The notes under the pieces are model-generated. The model was not told where the DNA came from. It was given only the letters and a program-made list of their open reading frames with translations, and ran no database searches. The position numbers and the translations under genes were made by a program. A stretch of 64,000 bases of DNA from Cricetomys ansorgei (Eukaryota; Chordata; Mammalia; Rodentia; Nesomyidae): assembly GCA_026225945.1 (NCBI GenBank), contig JAMJFZ010004062.1, forward strand, positions 1-64,000. Direction: 5' to 3'. Positions 12,296-23,000 of this stretch are shown here, piece after piece (within the stretch, counting starts at the first letter, position 1; the number at the start of each line of letters is the position of its first letter).

Positions 12296-13004
12296 AATAT
12301 AGCACCAGGCTGCTCCCATCTGCCATGTCCCACATTCATTCTCCATCCTTATCAGGACCCTCTTACATCCAAGGATCTCAGATGGGAGTGGTACACTGTA
12401 GCTCCTTCCCATAGCACCAGTCAGTCCAACTGCAAGGTAGGCTGGGATGTAGTCCTGCTCATCACTGAGTCCTGCTAGTGTGGCGCGCTGTGCGCTCAGC
12501 ATTTGAACACTGCCTCTTCTGAATCCTCCATGAGTCCACCATGCTGCTGAGGACATGGGCTTAGGGAGGGAAGACCTGGGTTGGGAGTATGAACCCAGAT
12601 ACCTGGGCTCTGCAGGACATGCCCTCTAACCCTTGCTCCTGGTGTTTGTCTTGCTGATGGTTGTGGAGAATTGTCCTTGCTGTGTGAGGTTGAGATTGGC
12701 TCCTGCTCACTCTTCCATCTTCCTGAATCTTCCGAGGGAGTCATGAATTTTTAAATCTTGTGCAAGATCAACAAATTCACCCAGAGGAGTCAGAGAACAG
12801 AACAGTCAGAGCCAGAACAGCCATCAAATCTGTGCTGTAGAGTTCTTCCAGGAAATGTTCATGCGTGGCCAAAGGAGGGAAGCACAGAGTTATGCTAGGA
12901 GTGTGGAGCAAGGAGAGTCAGTCCTGCCCATCCTGGGAGTCAGTGTCTTTAAGAAAATACACTGACTTTTAACCTATTAGACTTAGGACATTTCAGTTCC
13001 CAGT

Positions 13005-13620
13005 GGTGACGTCACTCCACGAACAGAGTTCCCGAAGTGTGTGTGTGTTGTGTGTGTGTGTTGTATAACAATTTCCTCTGATATTGAAACATTCCATTCT
13101 GGTAAACGACTCAAAAATAACTTCAATAAGGCACTGAAACTGACCAGATTCCCTAGGCTTCTCCCTGCCAGCTATAAAACCTGAGAGTCCTTCTCAGATG
13201 AGACAAGCCTAAAGACTCTCAGATGAGCCAAGCTGCAAAGAAGACTCTGAGACAGACCAGTCTGAGACCAAACCAGCTTCCTGGAAGAAACAGAAAACCA
13301 GCCAAGCTGCCTGGAAGAGGTTTAGACCAACTGAGGCACCTGGAAAGGACACTCTCCAACCTGTTGAGCTGTCTGCAGGCTGTGCAGTGTGCTCCAGGTT
13401 CCCAGCTTCTGTGAGCTGTCACTCATGCTGGGGTGGGCCTTGGTGGTGCAGCTGTCTTTGAGTCATGTCTGCTCCTGTTAGATGACCTTTCCCTCATACT
13501 CCTGGAAGTAACCCCAATAAAACTCATTGGTTCACCATGTTGACTTTGGTGGTAGACCCCTATCTGGTACTTTGGTCTGTTGTGGGCTACCGCTCTGGGA
13601 TAAGTAGACATATATGTTGT
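13005..13620 (+). mobile_element. LTR-like element (probable solo LTR, family unresolved)
   Basis: CTATAAAACC (a TATA-like box) near 13172 and CCAATAAAACTCATTGG near 13513 are spaced like promoter and poly(A) signal of an LTR. The interior has repeated GAAGACTCTGAGACAGACC-like units. Its ends and target-site duplication could not be fixed. No viral gene is present. Confidence 0.5.
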
Positions 13621-13654
13621 ATCTCCACAGGAAAAGTTTAGTCACACAACAGCA

Positions 13655-13818
13655 CCACCTGTGTTTGTGGTGCCCATGGTGGTAAGATGGCATCAGATTT
13701 CCTTGAGCTAGAGTAAGAGATGGTTGTAAACCACCATGCTGATGGTGGGAACTGAACCTTGGTCCTTTGCAAGAGCAATAAGTGCTCTTAACTGCTGAGC
13801 CATCTATCTCTCCAGTCC
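13655..13818 (-). repeat. B2 SINE
   Basis: Reverse B2 ending in GCTCTTAACTGCTGAGCCAT. Confidence 0.8.
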
Positions 13819-14239
13819 TCCCTTCTTTTAGAAAATGTGGGTTCTTGGGATTTTCACCTCAGGCCCTCATGCTTGCCAAGCAGACATGCTACTGACAGAC
13901 CTGTCATCCCGGTCTGTCACTGCAGTTTTGAAAGGTTGGTCTGTCCTGGCAGTTCTGCCTCACAAAGGCTCACTGGTGCCAGTGCAGAGAAACCAGAAAT
14001 GGATCCCTGTCCACTGCGTCTCTGGACATGGGATCTGTCCACACAGAACAGCCATGTCACCTGCTTCTCCAGTGTGCATCATGCAGGCACCATTCAGATT
14101 TCCCTTCATTCTCTGCCTGCATTTGTCTTCATCCCAGCACAGGAAACAGCTACCTCCTGATGTTATGACCAGGATAAGCTTCCTTGGCCAGTCTGTGACA
14201 GAGCTCAGATACAAAGACAGGTCCATGAGGCCCCAAAGC

Positions 14240-14495
14240 TATGGCTTTTTAAAAAAATATTTACTTCTTTTATTTTTGAGTTAAAGTTCCATGTAGCCTA
14301 AACTGGCCTTGAACTCACTATGTAGCAGAGGAGGACCTTGAACTTCTAAGATCCTCCTGCCTCAATCTCCTGAGCACTGCAATTACAGGTGTGTGCCACT
14401 GTGTGGTGGCATCACCAGTTTCATACAGTGCTGGTGGTTGAACCCAGGGCCTCATGCATGCTAGGTAAGTGCTCTACCAACTGAGCCACACCCAC
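14240..14495 (-). repeat. B4 SINE
   Basis: Reverse B1-like half (CTGGCCTTGAACTCACTATG) followed by a reverse ID half (CAGGGCCTCATGCATGCTAG). Confidence 0.8.
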
Positions 14496-14599
14496 ATCAC
14501 CTGGCTTCCAGCTTTCGGTGCTTTCCTTCTGTGGATTGTTTACCCAGTGCATTCAAGAAGCTAGGTGTGACAGACCGCCACAGGGACAAGTTTTAAAAG

Positions 14600-14775
14600 G
14601 ATTAAAGCCAGGCATGATGGCACATGCCTTTAATTCCAGCATTTGGGAGGCAGAGGCAGTCAAACTTCTGCGTTTGGAGCCAGCCTGGTCTACAGATCAA
14701 ATTCCAGGATGGGCAGGACTACATAGAGAAACCCTGTTTCAAAAAACCAAACAAACAAACAAACACCAAAAACCA
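14600..14775 (+). repeat. B1 SINE
   Basis: GCCAGGCATGATGGCACATG start and AAACCCTGTTTCAAAAAACC end. Confidence 0.9.
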
Positions 14776-14869
14776 AACAAAATGGTTTGAAAAGCCTGTC
14801 ATCAAAAGTAAGGTTTTTGAGAAGAGCTTGGGGAACCGGACACAGTGTATGGGGTGCTATCAAAGTGGT

Positions 14870-15010
14870 TAGCAGGATGGCCTTGGAGCAGGCAAACTTG
14901 CTTCAAATGGTGGCTGCTTCCTTTGCCAACTGTGTGACCCTAGATAAGTCAGGCAGTCTTGTGGCTCAGTTCCTTCACCCCTGAAATGGAGGATCTGATC
15001 TTTTCCACCT
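14870..15010 (+). repeat. MIR fragment
   Basis: CCAACTGTGTGACCCTAGAT and CTCAGTTCCTTCACCCCTGA are the MIR core. Confidence 0.7.
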
Positions 15011-15599
15011 GTGTGTGGTAAGAGTTAGATGTCCTAATGTGTGGGAAATAATCAGGCTTGTGTCTGGTAGCCAACAAATCCCGAGTCAGTCTGCTATTAT
15101 TATCAGCTGTGAGGCTTTTGCTTGAATGCCTTTTTGGATGGTATCCTTCCATTAAGCTGGAATCTACTGGCCTGTCTCCTTTTGAGAGCTCTGCACTCTG
15201 AGACCAGCCATCAAGATGCACCAACCAAGGTGAAACCATGCATGCCTGATGGTATGACATCTTACACGCTCCATTTACCCCTCTTATGGTGAATTGTAGT
15301 TTGGAGCATAAATATCTGAACTGAGATCTAGAAAAGAGAAAGATGTTGCCCTCCTGCCCGAGGCAGCCATAACTCTGCAAATCCATTAAGTTGAACCAAG
15401 TGCTGTTAGAGCTCTCTGCTGCAGACCCAGAACTCTGCAAAGTTATTTCCAGGCAGATAGGAATGGATTCTTCAGTTAAAGCTGGGTTTGGATCCAAGAT
15501 CCACCTCTTCCTGCCTGTGAGACTTCAGTCAGCTTCCCCGTGTGTAAAATAAGCTTATTAATGATAATTCCTGGCTGGTAGGGCTGGAGCAAAAATGCA

Positions 15600-15810
15600 G
15601 GGGAACTGGGAGTGTAACTCGGTTGGCAAAGTGCTTTCCTAGCACACACAAAGCCCTGAGTTCAAACCCCAGCGCTGTATAAACTGAGTATGGTAGCCCT
15701 GTGATCCCAGCACTTGGGAGGTGGAGATAGCAGGATTACAAAGTCAGGGCCATCCGTGGCTACGTAACAAGTAGACATGAAGCCCTGTCTCAAAAGGAAA
15801 AAGCCAGGAG
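15600..15810 (+). repeat. B4 SINE
   Basis: ID-like half (AAGCCCTGAGTTCAAACCCC) plus B1-like half (GATCCCAGCACTTGGGAGG). Confidence 0.75.
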
Positions 15811-16627
15811 ATGATTCCTAGGTTGGTGCCCAGCACAGAAGTAGTAGTTAATAAATAGTAACAATTCTAGGAAGGAGATGGGGTGATGTGGATCCTGAAT
15901 TTAAACCTAGGCACACAGATGAGAGGTCCAAGTCACACACTTTGGCTACAACAAGGGCCTTCGTCCATGTGGGCAGCCCTTAGGCTTCAGCCCCTTGTGA
16001 GATCAAGGCCTGCCCAGTTTGTTCTGAAGAGTGGGTGTGTAGGGGTCCATCCACAGGTGAACCAGGCTCCAACCTCCAAGGAGTCAGGACTCCATTAACG
16101 TCCTCACCTGCAGTTCTTATTACAGCCGCTAGATGTCGCTATACAACAAAAAACAAGGTCTGTAGCAACTTGGGGCTACTAGCCCTAAGCAGGCACCTTT
16201 TTAAATTCTAGCAACCCAAGATGCCCTAATGGGCTATCTAGAACTTTCCTCCAACTTCTCTTCCCTGAACAAGATCTAGCCACACCGAATCTGTCCCAGA
16301 ACCCAGCCTGAGTCCACTCCATAGTTGTCATTACCTTCCTGGTGGAAGGAGCATGCTCTTTCTCCTCTATCTGCAGATTGCCAGACATGGTTGTCAGGTA
16401 TTTCGCCTCACCAAAGCCCCTGACCCTGTGAATCATTGTGTCTGTCTCTGTTCACAAGCTAAGGAACAGGCAAAGAAAAGTCCTACAGAGGAAACAGTTT
16501 TGAGCTCAGACTCAGAGTAGAGCTTTCTTTTACTCCATTACAGGACTGAGTCTGAGATCCTGTGGAATGATTGTCTTTAACTGTTTGGTCCAACCTTTTG
16601 CCTAGCAGGCTGTTAGCACTCAAAAGG

Positions 16628-16862
16628 CACCTCTCAGGCTGGGAGATGTTCAGTAGGTAAAGCACTTGCCTCACCAGCATGAAGGCCTGAGCTTGGACCC
16701 TAGAGCCACGTATAAAGCTGTGTGTGGACAAATGGACCTGTAATTCCAGTCATGGCAGGGTGAGAGACAGAGACAGGCAGGGTTCCGGAAGCTCAGGGAC
16801 CAGGTAGCATGACTTATGTGGCAGAGCTCCAGATCAATGAGAAACTAGGTCTCAAACAAAAT
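16628..16862 (+). repeat. Composite SINE
   Basis: B2-like head (AGGCTGGGAGATGTTCAGTAG) and B1-like body (CCTGTAATTCCAGTC) with AGGTCTCAAACAAAATG at the end. Confidence 0.65.
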
Positions 16863-16962
16863 GTAGAAAGAGTCTACGATGGTTAGTGTGGTCAACTCAA
16901 CAGGACCCTGGAATTCACTGCAAGATGCTCACAGGGCATGCTTATAGGGGGATTATATTTAT

Positions 16963-16973
16963 TTATGTGTGTG

Positions 16974-17022
<49 letters not shown>
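16963..17022. repeat. Compound (TG)n(TA)n microsatellite
   Basis: A short TGTG run passes into about 20 uninterrupted TA units. Confidence 0.95.
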
Positions 17023-17025
<3 letters not shown>

Positions 17026-17028
<3 letters not shown>

Positions 17029-17172
17029 TTTTTGAGACAGGGTTTCTCTGTTGTAACTCCAGCTGTCCTGGAACTCACTCTTTAGACTAGGCTGGCCTCA
17101 AACTCACCAAGATTCACCCCTCTCTGCCTCCCGAGTGCTGGGATTAAAAGCATGTGTCACCACTGCCCAGCG
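17026..17172 (-). repeat. B1 SINE
   Basis: TTTTTTGAGACAGGGTTTCTC through GCTGGGATTAAAAGCATGTG, the reverse of B1. Confidence 0.9.
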
Positions 17173-17204
17173 TTTGTTTGTTTGTTTGTCTTTGTTGTTG
17201 TTGT

Positions 17205-17310
17205 TTTTTAACAAGGTCTCTCTCTGCAGGCCTGGGTGTCCTGGAACCCCATAAGTAGACTAGGCTGGCCTCAAACTCGCAGAGGACTTCCTGCCTCTGC
17301 CTCTGGATTA
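17205..17310 (-). repeat. B1-like fragment
   Basis: GACTAGGCTGGCCTCAAACTC in reverse orientation; truncated. Confidence 0.7.
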
Positions 17311-17771
17311 ATTGATGTGGAATGATCTACTTAAATTATGGACAGAACTATTCCATGACCAGGGAGGGGAACCTGGACTGTATAAAATGGAGAAAGCTAG
17401 CTGAGCAGTAGAATGTATTCATTTGCTGTTTTCTTAGAGGGCATAGAATTTCCCTGAGCTGGAATTGCAGATGACTGTGAACCCCCTGAAGCAGTGTTCT
17501 CTGCAAGAGCAGAAATTGCTCTGAACCTCCGAGCACCTCTCCAGACCCTGCTCTCTGCTTTCTGACTGGGGATGCAATGCGATCAGCTACTTTCCAGCTT
17601 CTGTTACTTTGACTTTTCTGTAATGCTGGACTGCACCTTTGAAGTGTGAGCCTGAATAACCCCTTCCTCCCTTAAGTTGCTTTTGCCAGAATCTTTTGTC
17701 ACAGCAACGGGAAGAGGAACTGAGACAGTACCTAAGGTCATAGGCTGAGGCTGCCCTCTGACATGCACCAT

Positions 17772-17815
<44 letters not shown>

Positions 17816-17826
17816 CACACACACGA
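17772..17826. repeat. (AC)n microsatellite
   Basis: More than 20 AC units, interrupted by CGACAC near the right end. Confidence 0.95.
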
Positions 17827-19440
17827 CACCTCTCTCCAGGGCTTTTCCTTTTTCCCTAACCCAGTAGATGGCCTTTATCATGGACTGGTGCTTCATCTGT
17901 GCCGCTACCTACAGGCAGCTGTCATTATTGTTCCCATTTTCCAGAAGGGGCTATTAAGACACACATACCCCTGTACCAAGTCTCATATGCCTTTAGTGGT
18001 AGAGCCAGAGCCCATGCCACCTGGCTTCAGAGTCTGAGCTCAGGCTGTGACGTCTCCGGGGGTGCCTAGAGGAGCACTGTTCTCTGTCTTTGCCTGAGTG
18101 TGTGCCTACCAGTGGCAGTCTCAGTCTTCCTGTGTTTTGTGTATGGTGTGCCCATGAGCCTCTCTGTTGGTGGCAAGCTGGGAGTTGCATGATGGAAACA
18201 GGGCTGTGTTCATTCACTCTTCTGTCTTTGTAGCCCCGACCATGCAGAAGCATGACTCTGAAGTGTGGGAATCCAGTGGACCTCAGTTTGCCCTGAAGCC
18301 CTCCTAGACCGTGGTTGCTTCTGAGTGTGGGGTTGTGGGGTTTCTCTGTTGGGGTATAATGTGCTCGTGATACCTGGTTCTGGTGGGGCTAACGTGACAT
18401 GCACAGATCCTAGGTAGGACGCCCCTTTCCTTCTGTGTCCTTTTTTCTTAATAGGTCACTTATCCAGAAGACAGGCTCACACACTGTGACAGCTGAAGGC
18501 CGGAAAGCTACAGGCTGGCTTAAACCCTGCTATGTTAAAAATTAAATTATTTAAACTTCCCATTTGGGACACTGCAATTGGCTGTTTGAAAGCAGCCATG
18601 AGGGTAGAATTTATATCCCAGTAACTGGCAGATGCTGATCAGAGCACCCCTCCACTCCCCATCCAACGGTCACAATGTTTACAAGGCTGAAAACTGACTT
18701 GAGGCATACAGGTTATTTCCAAAGTCCCAGTGGAGCTGGGGGCTGCATTTAGACCACAACTTGCAGGTAAGTACCAAGGTTCCCCCTTCTTTTCATCAGG
18801 TGATGAACCCACACTATCTGCCAGAAATCACATACTTAAGATGGAGAAGTGAGGATGTGAAGAGGAAAGACACCTCGTCAAAGCCAGCAGGCCTGGTTGG
18901 AGCCATGATTTTAACCACTGCTGTAGTTATTGGCTATATACCAATAGCCCCAAACTCATGGGGATGCCTGGGAAATTGTAAGAGGTAATGTGTGTAAAAG
19001 GGCTTAGCACAGATCTAGCTGGAGCAGAGTATAGTAAACATTAATTTACCAAGAGGCATAAGAGCGGGATCAGGATCCACCCACATGGAATCTCAACAGG
19101 GTTATTTTTTGATTTTGAGATCTCTGGCTGGTTGAGCTGCTTTGCCTGTCTAAGCCTCTTGTTCCCCAGCGAAGAGAAGATGATAATAGCTACCTGGAAG
19201 AGCAACTAGGAGGAGGGAGATCAAGGTTGTAAAGTGTCTGGTGAGAAGTGGGCACTCTACAAATGGGAGTGATTGCCTAGGATTACCTTTCATTTCACAT
19301 CAGTTAGACAAGCAGCTCTTCACAGTCTTGTGCAGGCAGCTGGAGCCAGAGCCATTGGAGGCAGGACCAAGTCTGCTCAGTTCCTAGTCTTCCCCTCCTG
19401 GGTGGGTCAACCCCTCAGTGTGCTAGGGCTTGAGAAGGGC
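17827..19440. other. Unique DNA upstream of Ppp1r32
   Basis: No gene, long frame or familiar repeat recognised. Confidence 0.5.
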
Positions 19441-19473
19441 TTCAGAGGCTTAGGACGCTGTTGCTAGGTGCTG

Positions 19474-19486
19474 GTTGCTAAGCAAC
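19474..19486 (+). promoter_or_regulatory. RFX X-box in the Ppp1r32 promoter
   Basis: GTTGCTAAGCAAC is a perfect inverted repeat with a 1-nt centre and matches the X-box bound by RFX factors, the master regulators of ciliary genes. It lies about 110 nt upstream of the first splice donor of Ppp1r32, which fits the cilium-related expression known for this gene. Binding is inferred, not shown. Confidence 0.75.
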
Positions 19487-19489
19487 ACT

Positions 19490-19596
19490 CTGTTTCTCCT
19501 AGCTTGGCCATCTCTACCTCAGGAGGGCCGGCTTCTCTTGAGCAGCTCCTGCCTCCTGTGGCCTCTGCCGACCTCTGAGCCAGCTTCAGAGGGCAG
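19490..19596 (+). other. Ppp1r32: Ppp1r32 noncoding first exon (predicted 5'UTR)
   Basis: A GC-moderate, TATA-less stretch ends in GGGCAG followed by GTGAGG, a strong splice donor at 19597. The next acceptor, TTCTCAG at 20051-20056, opens the exon with the start codon 27 nt later. The transcription start is not visible; about 19490-19560 is inferred from the position of the X-box. Confidence 0.6.
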
Positions 19597-20083
19597 GTGA
19601 GGGTGGGGCCTACTGTCTAGGGCCCCAGGAGAGCACAGTCAATTCCAGAGAGAGGTGGGTGGTGAAGAGACTGAGGGTTGGGGGTATGTCTCCCAGGAGA
19701 GAAATCCCAGGTAGGCCTGGTCATGTACTCCCTAAGACACACATGTAAGAGGTCAGACCAGAGGACTAGGAGTCAGATACCCCAGGTCTGAATTCCAGCT
19801 CTGTCCTGTGTTAAGAGCTTCAATTCAGTTCTTGGCACTGACATTTTTTGGCTCTAAAATGAAGCATTTGAAAGCTGGTATGGGACAAGCCGGTGTGAGA
19901 CTGTGAGAGTTGACAATAGGTTCTTCCTTTGGATTGGGATGTAGTGTCCAGAGATGGGAACAGGGGCCTGCGAGAAGGACCCAGGTGTGTGAAAGGGTGA
20001 CTGTCACTGCTGGGGTGGGATCAGGACTCACAGGGGGCTCTTATGTTTCTTCTCAGGCCCGTGGGGCCCTGCCCTACAGCATC

Positions 20084-23000
20084 ATGATGGGAAAGCTCCC
20101 TCTCGGGGTTGTCTCTCCTTATGTAAAGATGAGTTCGGGGGGATGTTCTGACCCTCTGAAGTTTTATGCTACCAGCTACTGCACAGCCTATGGTGAGGAC
20201 CTCCTACAGGGGAGCTACCTTCAGGACCCTGGTGGGAAGAGGGACCAAGAGAGGCACAGTCTCTAGGTCAATCATATACAGAGTGACCTGCCACCCAGAA
20301 CTTATCTAGTCCCTGAGCCCAAAGTTCACACGATCAAGCTGGCTTTGTCTGGCTGCCCCCTTTGCCAGGTCCCGTTACTGAAGTGAGTCTGCCACTTGGT
20401 TCTTGTGTTCCTACACCATTGGCCCTGTTTCCTGCTATCACAGTCCTCTGAAGGGCCAGGCCTACAAAACTCATCACCTCCCTGTTGGGTGTCCCCTCGC
20501 TTAGTGGCTCCTGTGCCCTGGGGGATGCTGGCCCTGCTTGGGAGGGAAGCCACCCCTCCCCTGCTGCTGACCTTTGGCCCTATCTCCCTCTTGCTCCCTG
20601 GCAGGTCGGGAGGAGTTCAAGCCCCGCACAGGGAGCCATGTAGGCACAGGCTACAAATCCAATTATCGGCCCCTGGTCTCCTACCTGGACAGCCTGGAAA
20701 ATCCAGCCATGGGGTACACTTTTCACTACCCCTTTCCTTTCCTTTCCTCCCAAATCTGCCCTGCTGGGTCTTAGCTATCAGAGATGCCATTGCCTCAGAC
20801 TCCAAGGCAAGGCCTGGGCAGCCCTGGCCACACTGCCCAGTTTAGGCCCTGTGGCCAGTGGACTCTTGAAACATTTGGGAGAGGGGTGGGAGAGATGGAA
20901 GTGTCTGGGTTTAAGTGATGCAGCCCTCAGCCCAAAAACGAAGGCAAGTGGCCCTGCTGGTCCTATCTCTTGCTTCGTCCCACCTCTTAGGGAACAAATC
21001 CATGACACTTCCAAGTCTGTGACCAGCCAGAGCTACTGTCCCCTAGAAGTGCCTGATGGCAAGAACCCCCTACCCTGGAACCTGTACCAGACCACCTCTG
21101 GCTATGGGCGAGAAAAGCTCAACAGCGGGCCGCTTTCCAAGGAGGTCAGTGCTGGGGAGCCCACACTGGGAAGAAGCGAGCCCCAGGATGAGTGCAGGGA
21201 GGCAGGGGTGGGCTCCTCCCAGTGACCAGGAACTCCCAACCATCGCAGGAAGCTGAGATGACATGGCAGGAAGACACCGAAGTCTAGGCCACTCCCCACT
21301 GTGATCCTGTCTTCATCCCTGCTTTCACCCCACATTTCTCCCCAGCACCCTGCCACCAGCCTCATCCCTACCACATCCTCACAGATCCTAGTATTCACAC
21401 GCTCACCCCTTTGTCAGGACCCTCACTGTCCCCAGGTGCTGTCCTGATCACCCCATCTTCTTCTGTGAGCACAATTGCCGCCGTGCTCATGAGGGCAGCT
21501 ATCCATTCATCCAACAGTCTGCTCTGAATACCTTTTAAATTTTGAGAGTGTGCTTAGGCTGTAGCTCAGTGGGTAGGGTGTTCACCTATCATTCCTGAGG
21601 TTCTGGGTTCTATCCCCTAGCCCTTCGTAACGCAGGCATAGTGGTATATACCTGTATTCCCAGCATTGGGGAGATGGAGGAGGTGGGATAAGAAGGTCAA
21701 AGTTATCCTTAGTTACACAACAAGTTTGAGGCCATCCTGGGCCACATGAGACCGTATCTCAATGTGAATAATCATGATGATGGTAGAGGATATGGCTCAG
21801 AGGTTAAGAGTGCTTGCTGCTCTCCCAGAGCTTGTGAGTTCAGTTCCCAGCCCCCATATCAGGAGACTCACAAACTTCCTGGAACTCCAGCTCCACGGTG
21901 TCTGATGCCCTCATCTGGCCTCTGTGGGCCCCTGTCTACATATGGCATACACAGACACAGACACATAAAATTCTAATAAATCTTTTAAAATGTAAAATAA
22001 ATTTTTAAAAAATTAGGAGGGGCAAGAGCAAATACAACACTGGAGAAGGGGAGATGAAGTGGAAGCCCAAGGGTCAGGAAAGAAGTTACCATGCAGATCC
22101 TGGGCAAGCTTCGAAAGAGGCTAGCATTCCTCTAGCCGTAGCTACTAAGGGGTGCATATTCCAGGCAGTATCAGCTGTAAGAGCAAAGGCCCTGAGGCAG
22201 GAGTGTCTGGTTGAGGAGCCCAGCAAGAAGTTGAGTGCCTGCAGCAGCCTGGGAACCCAAAGTCCCCATGGACTGCAGCCAGGGTATAAGAGTCACTGTG
22301 CAAGATGCTGCAAGTTCTGATATAGGAGGGACCCTACTGGCTTCACGAGATAGAGCCTCACAGACTGACTGCCATGAAGATGCTCTGTAAAAGTGGAGGA
22401 TAGAAAGTGATCGGCACTCCCTCACCTGCCAGGATGATCAACTTGTATTCCCTCCTCCAGGTCAGAAAGGTCCACTTTGACACCCAGGATCATGGGCCTC
22501 AGACCATCTCAGGATTGGAGCCCAAGGAGGTTCCCCTGCTCCACCAGCAGCAGGGCAAGGGCTCTTTGGAGTGGGAGAACTCGAGATATGTGAGTGGGTG
22601 TCTTCTGGGGTTGGTAGGAAGGGCTGGGGGCAGCCTCTTCTCCTGCAGAGGTCAGGTCTGTGGTTACTCTCTCAGGGAGTTGCTGCGTGTGGTCTTAGGC
22701 CCAAGAAACACTACATAAAGCAAGGCATTTTCAATTTGATAGTTCTCAAACTGCATCAAAGTGGCCACCACACCCTGCCCTGCCCTGTGTGTCCCATGAC
22801 CAAGCTTTTATGTATTTCCTTCCAACAGCTTATCCCCTTTATCAGGACCCCCTTGCTTCTGTCTGGGTTCCTCAGGATCGTTTCCCAGAACTCAGCATGT
22901 GTGTGATTTGGAATTGTCATGGAGGCATTTGGGACACTACGGTGCCTCATCAGGCATATCAGATGTCTGGCAGGGTGTTATGCTAGTGTTCTCCTCCCAG

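Larger units (their letters stand above)
16870..17735 (+). repeat. MaLR-type LTR interrupted by a microsatellite and two B1-like SINEs
   Basis: It starts at GATGGTTAGTGTGGTCAACTC and ends in AACCCCTTCCTCCCTTAAG / CACAGCAACGGGAAGAGGAA, the MaLR 3' signature. The middle (16963-17310) holds the inserts listed separately. Confidence 0.6.

Noticed and set aside
14949..15497. 182-residue minus-strand frame
   Set aside because: Overlaps MIR-derived and unique noncoding DNA; no domain, and codon choice does not look coding.
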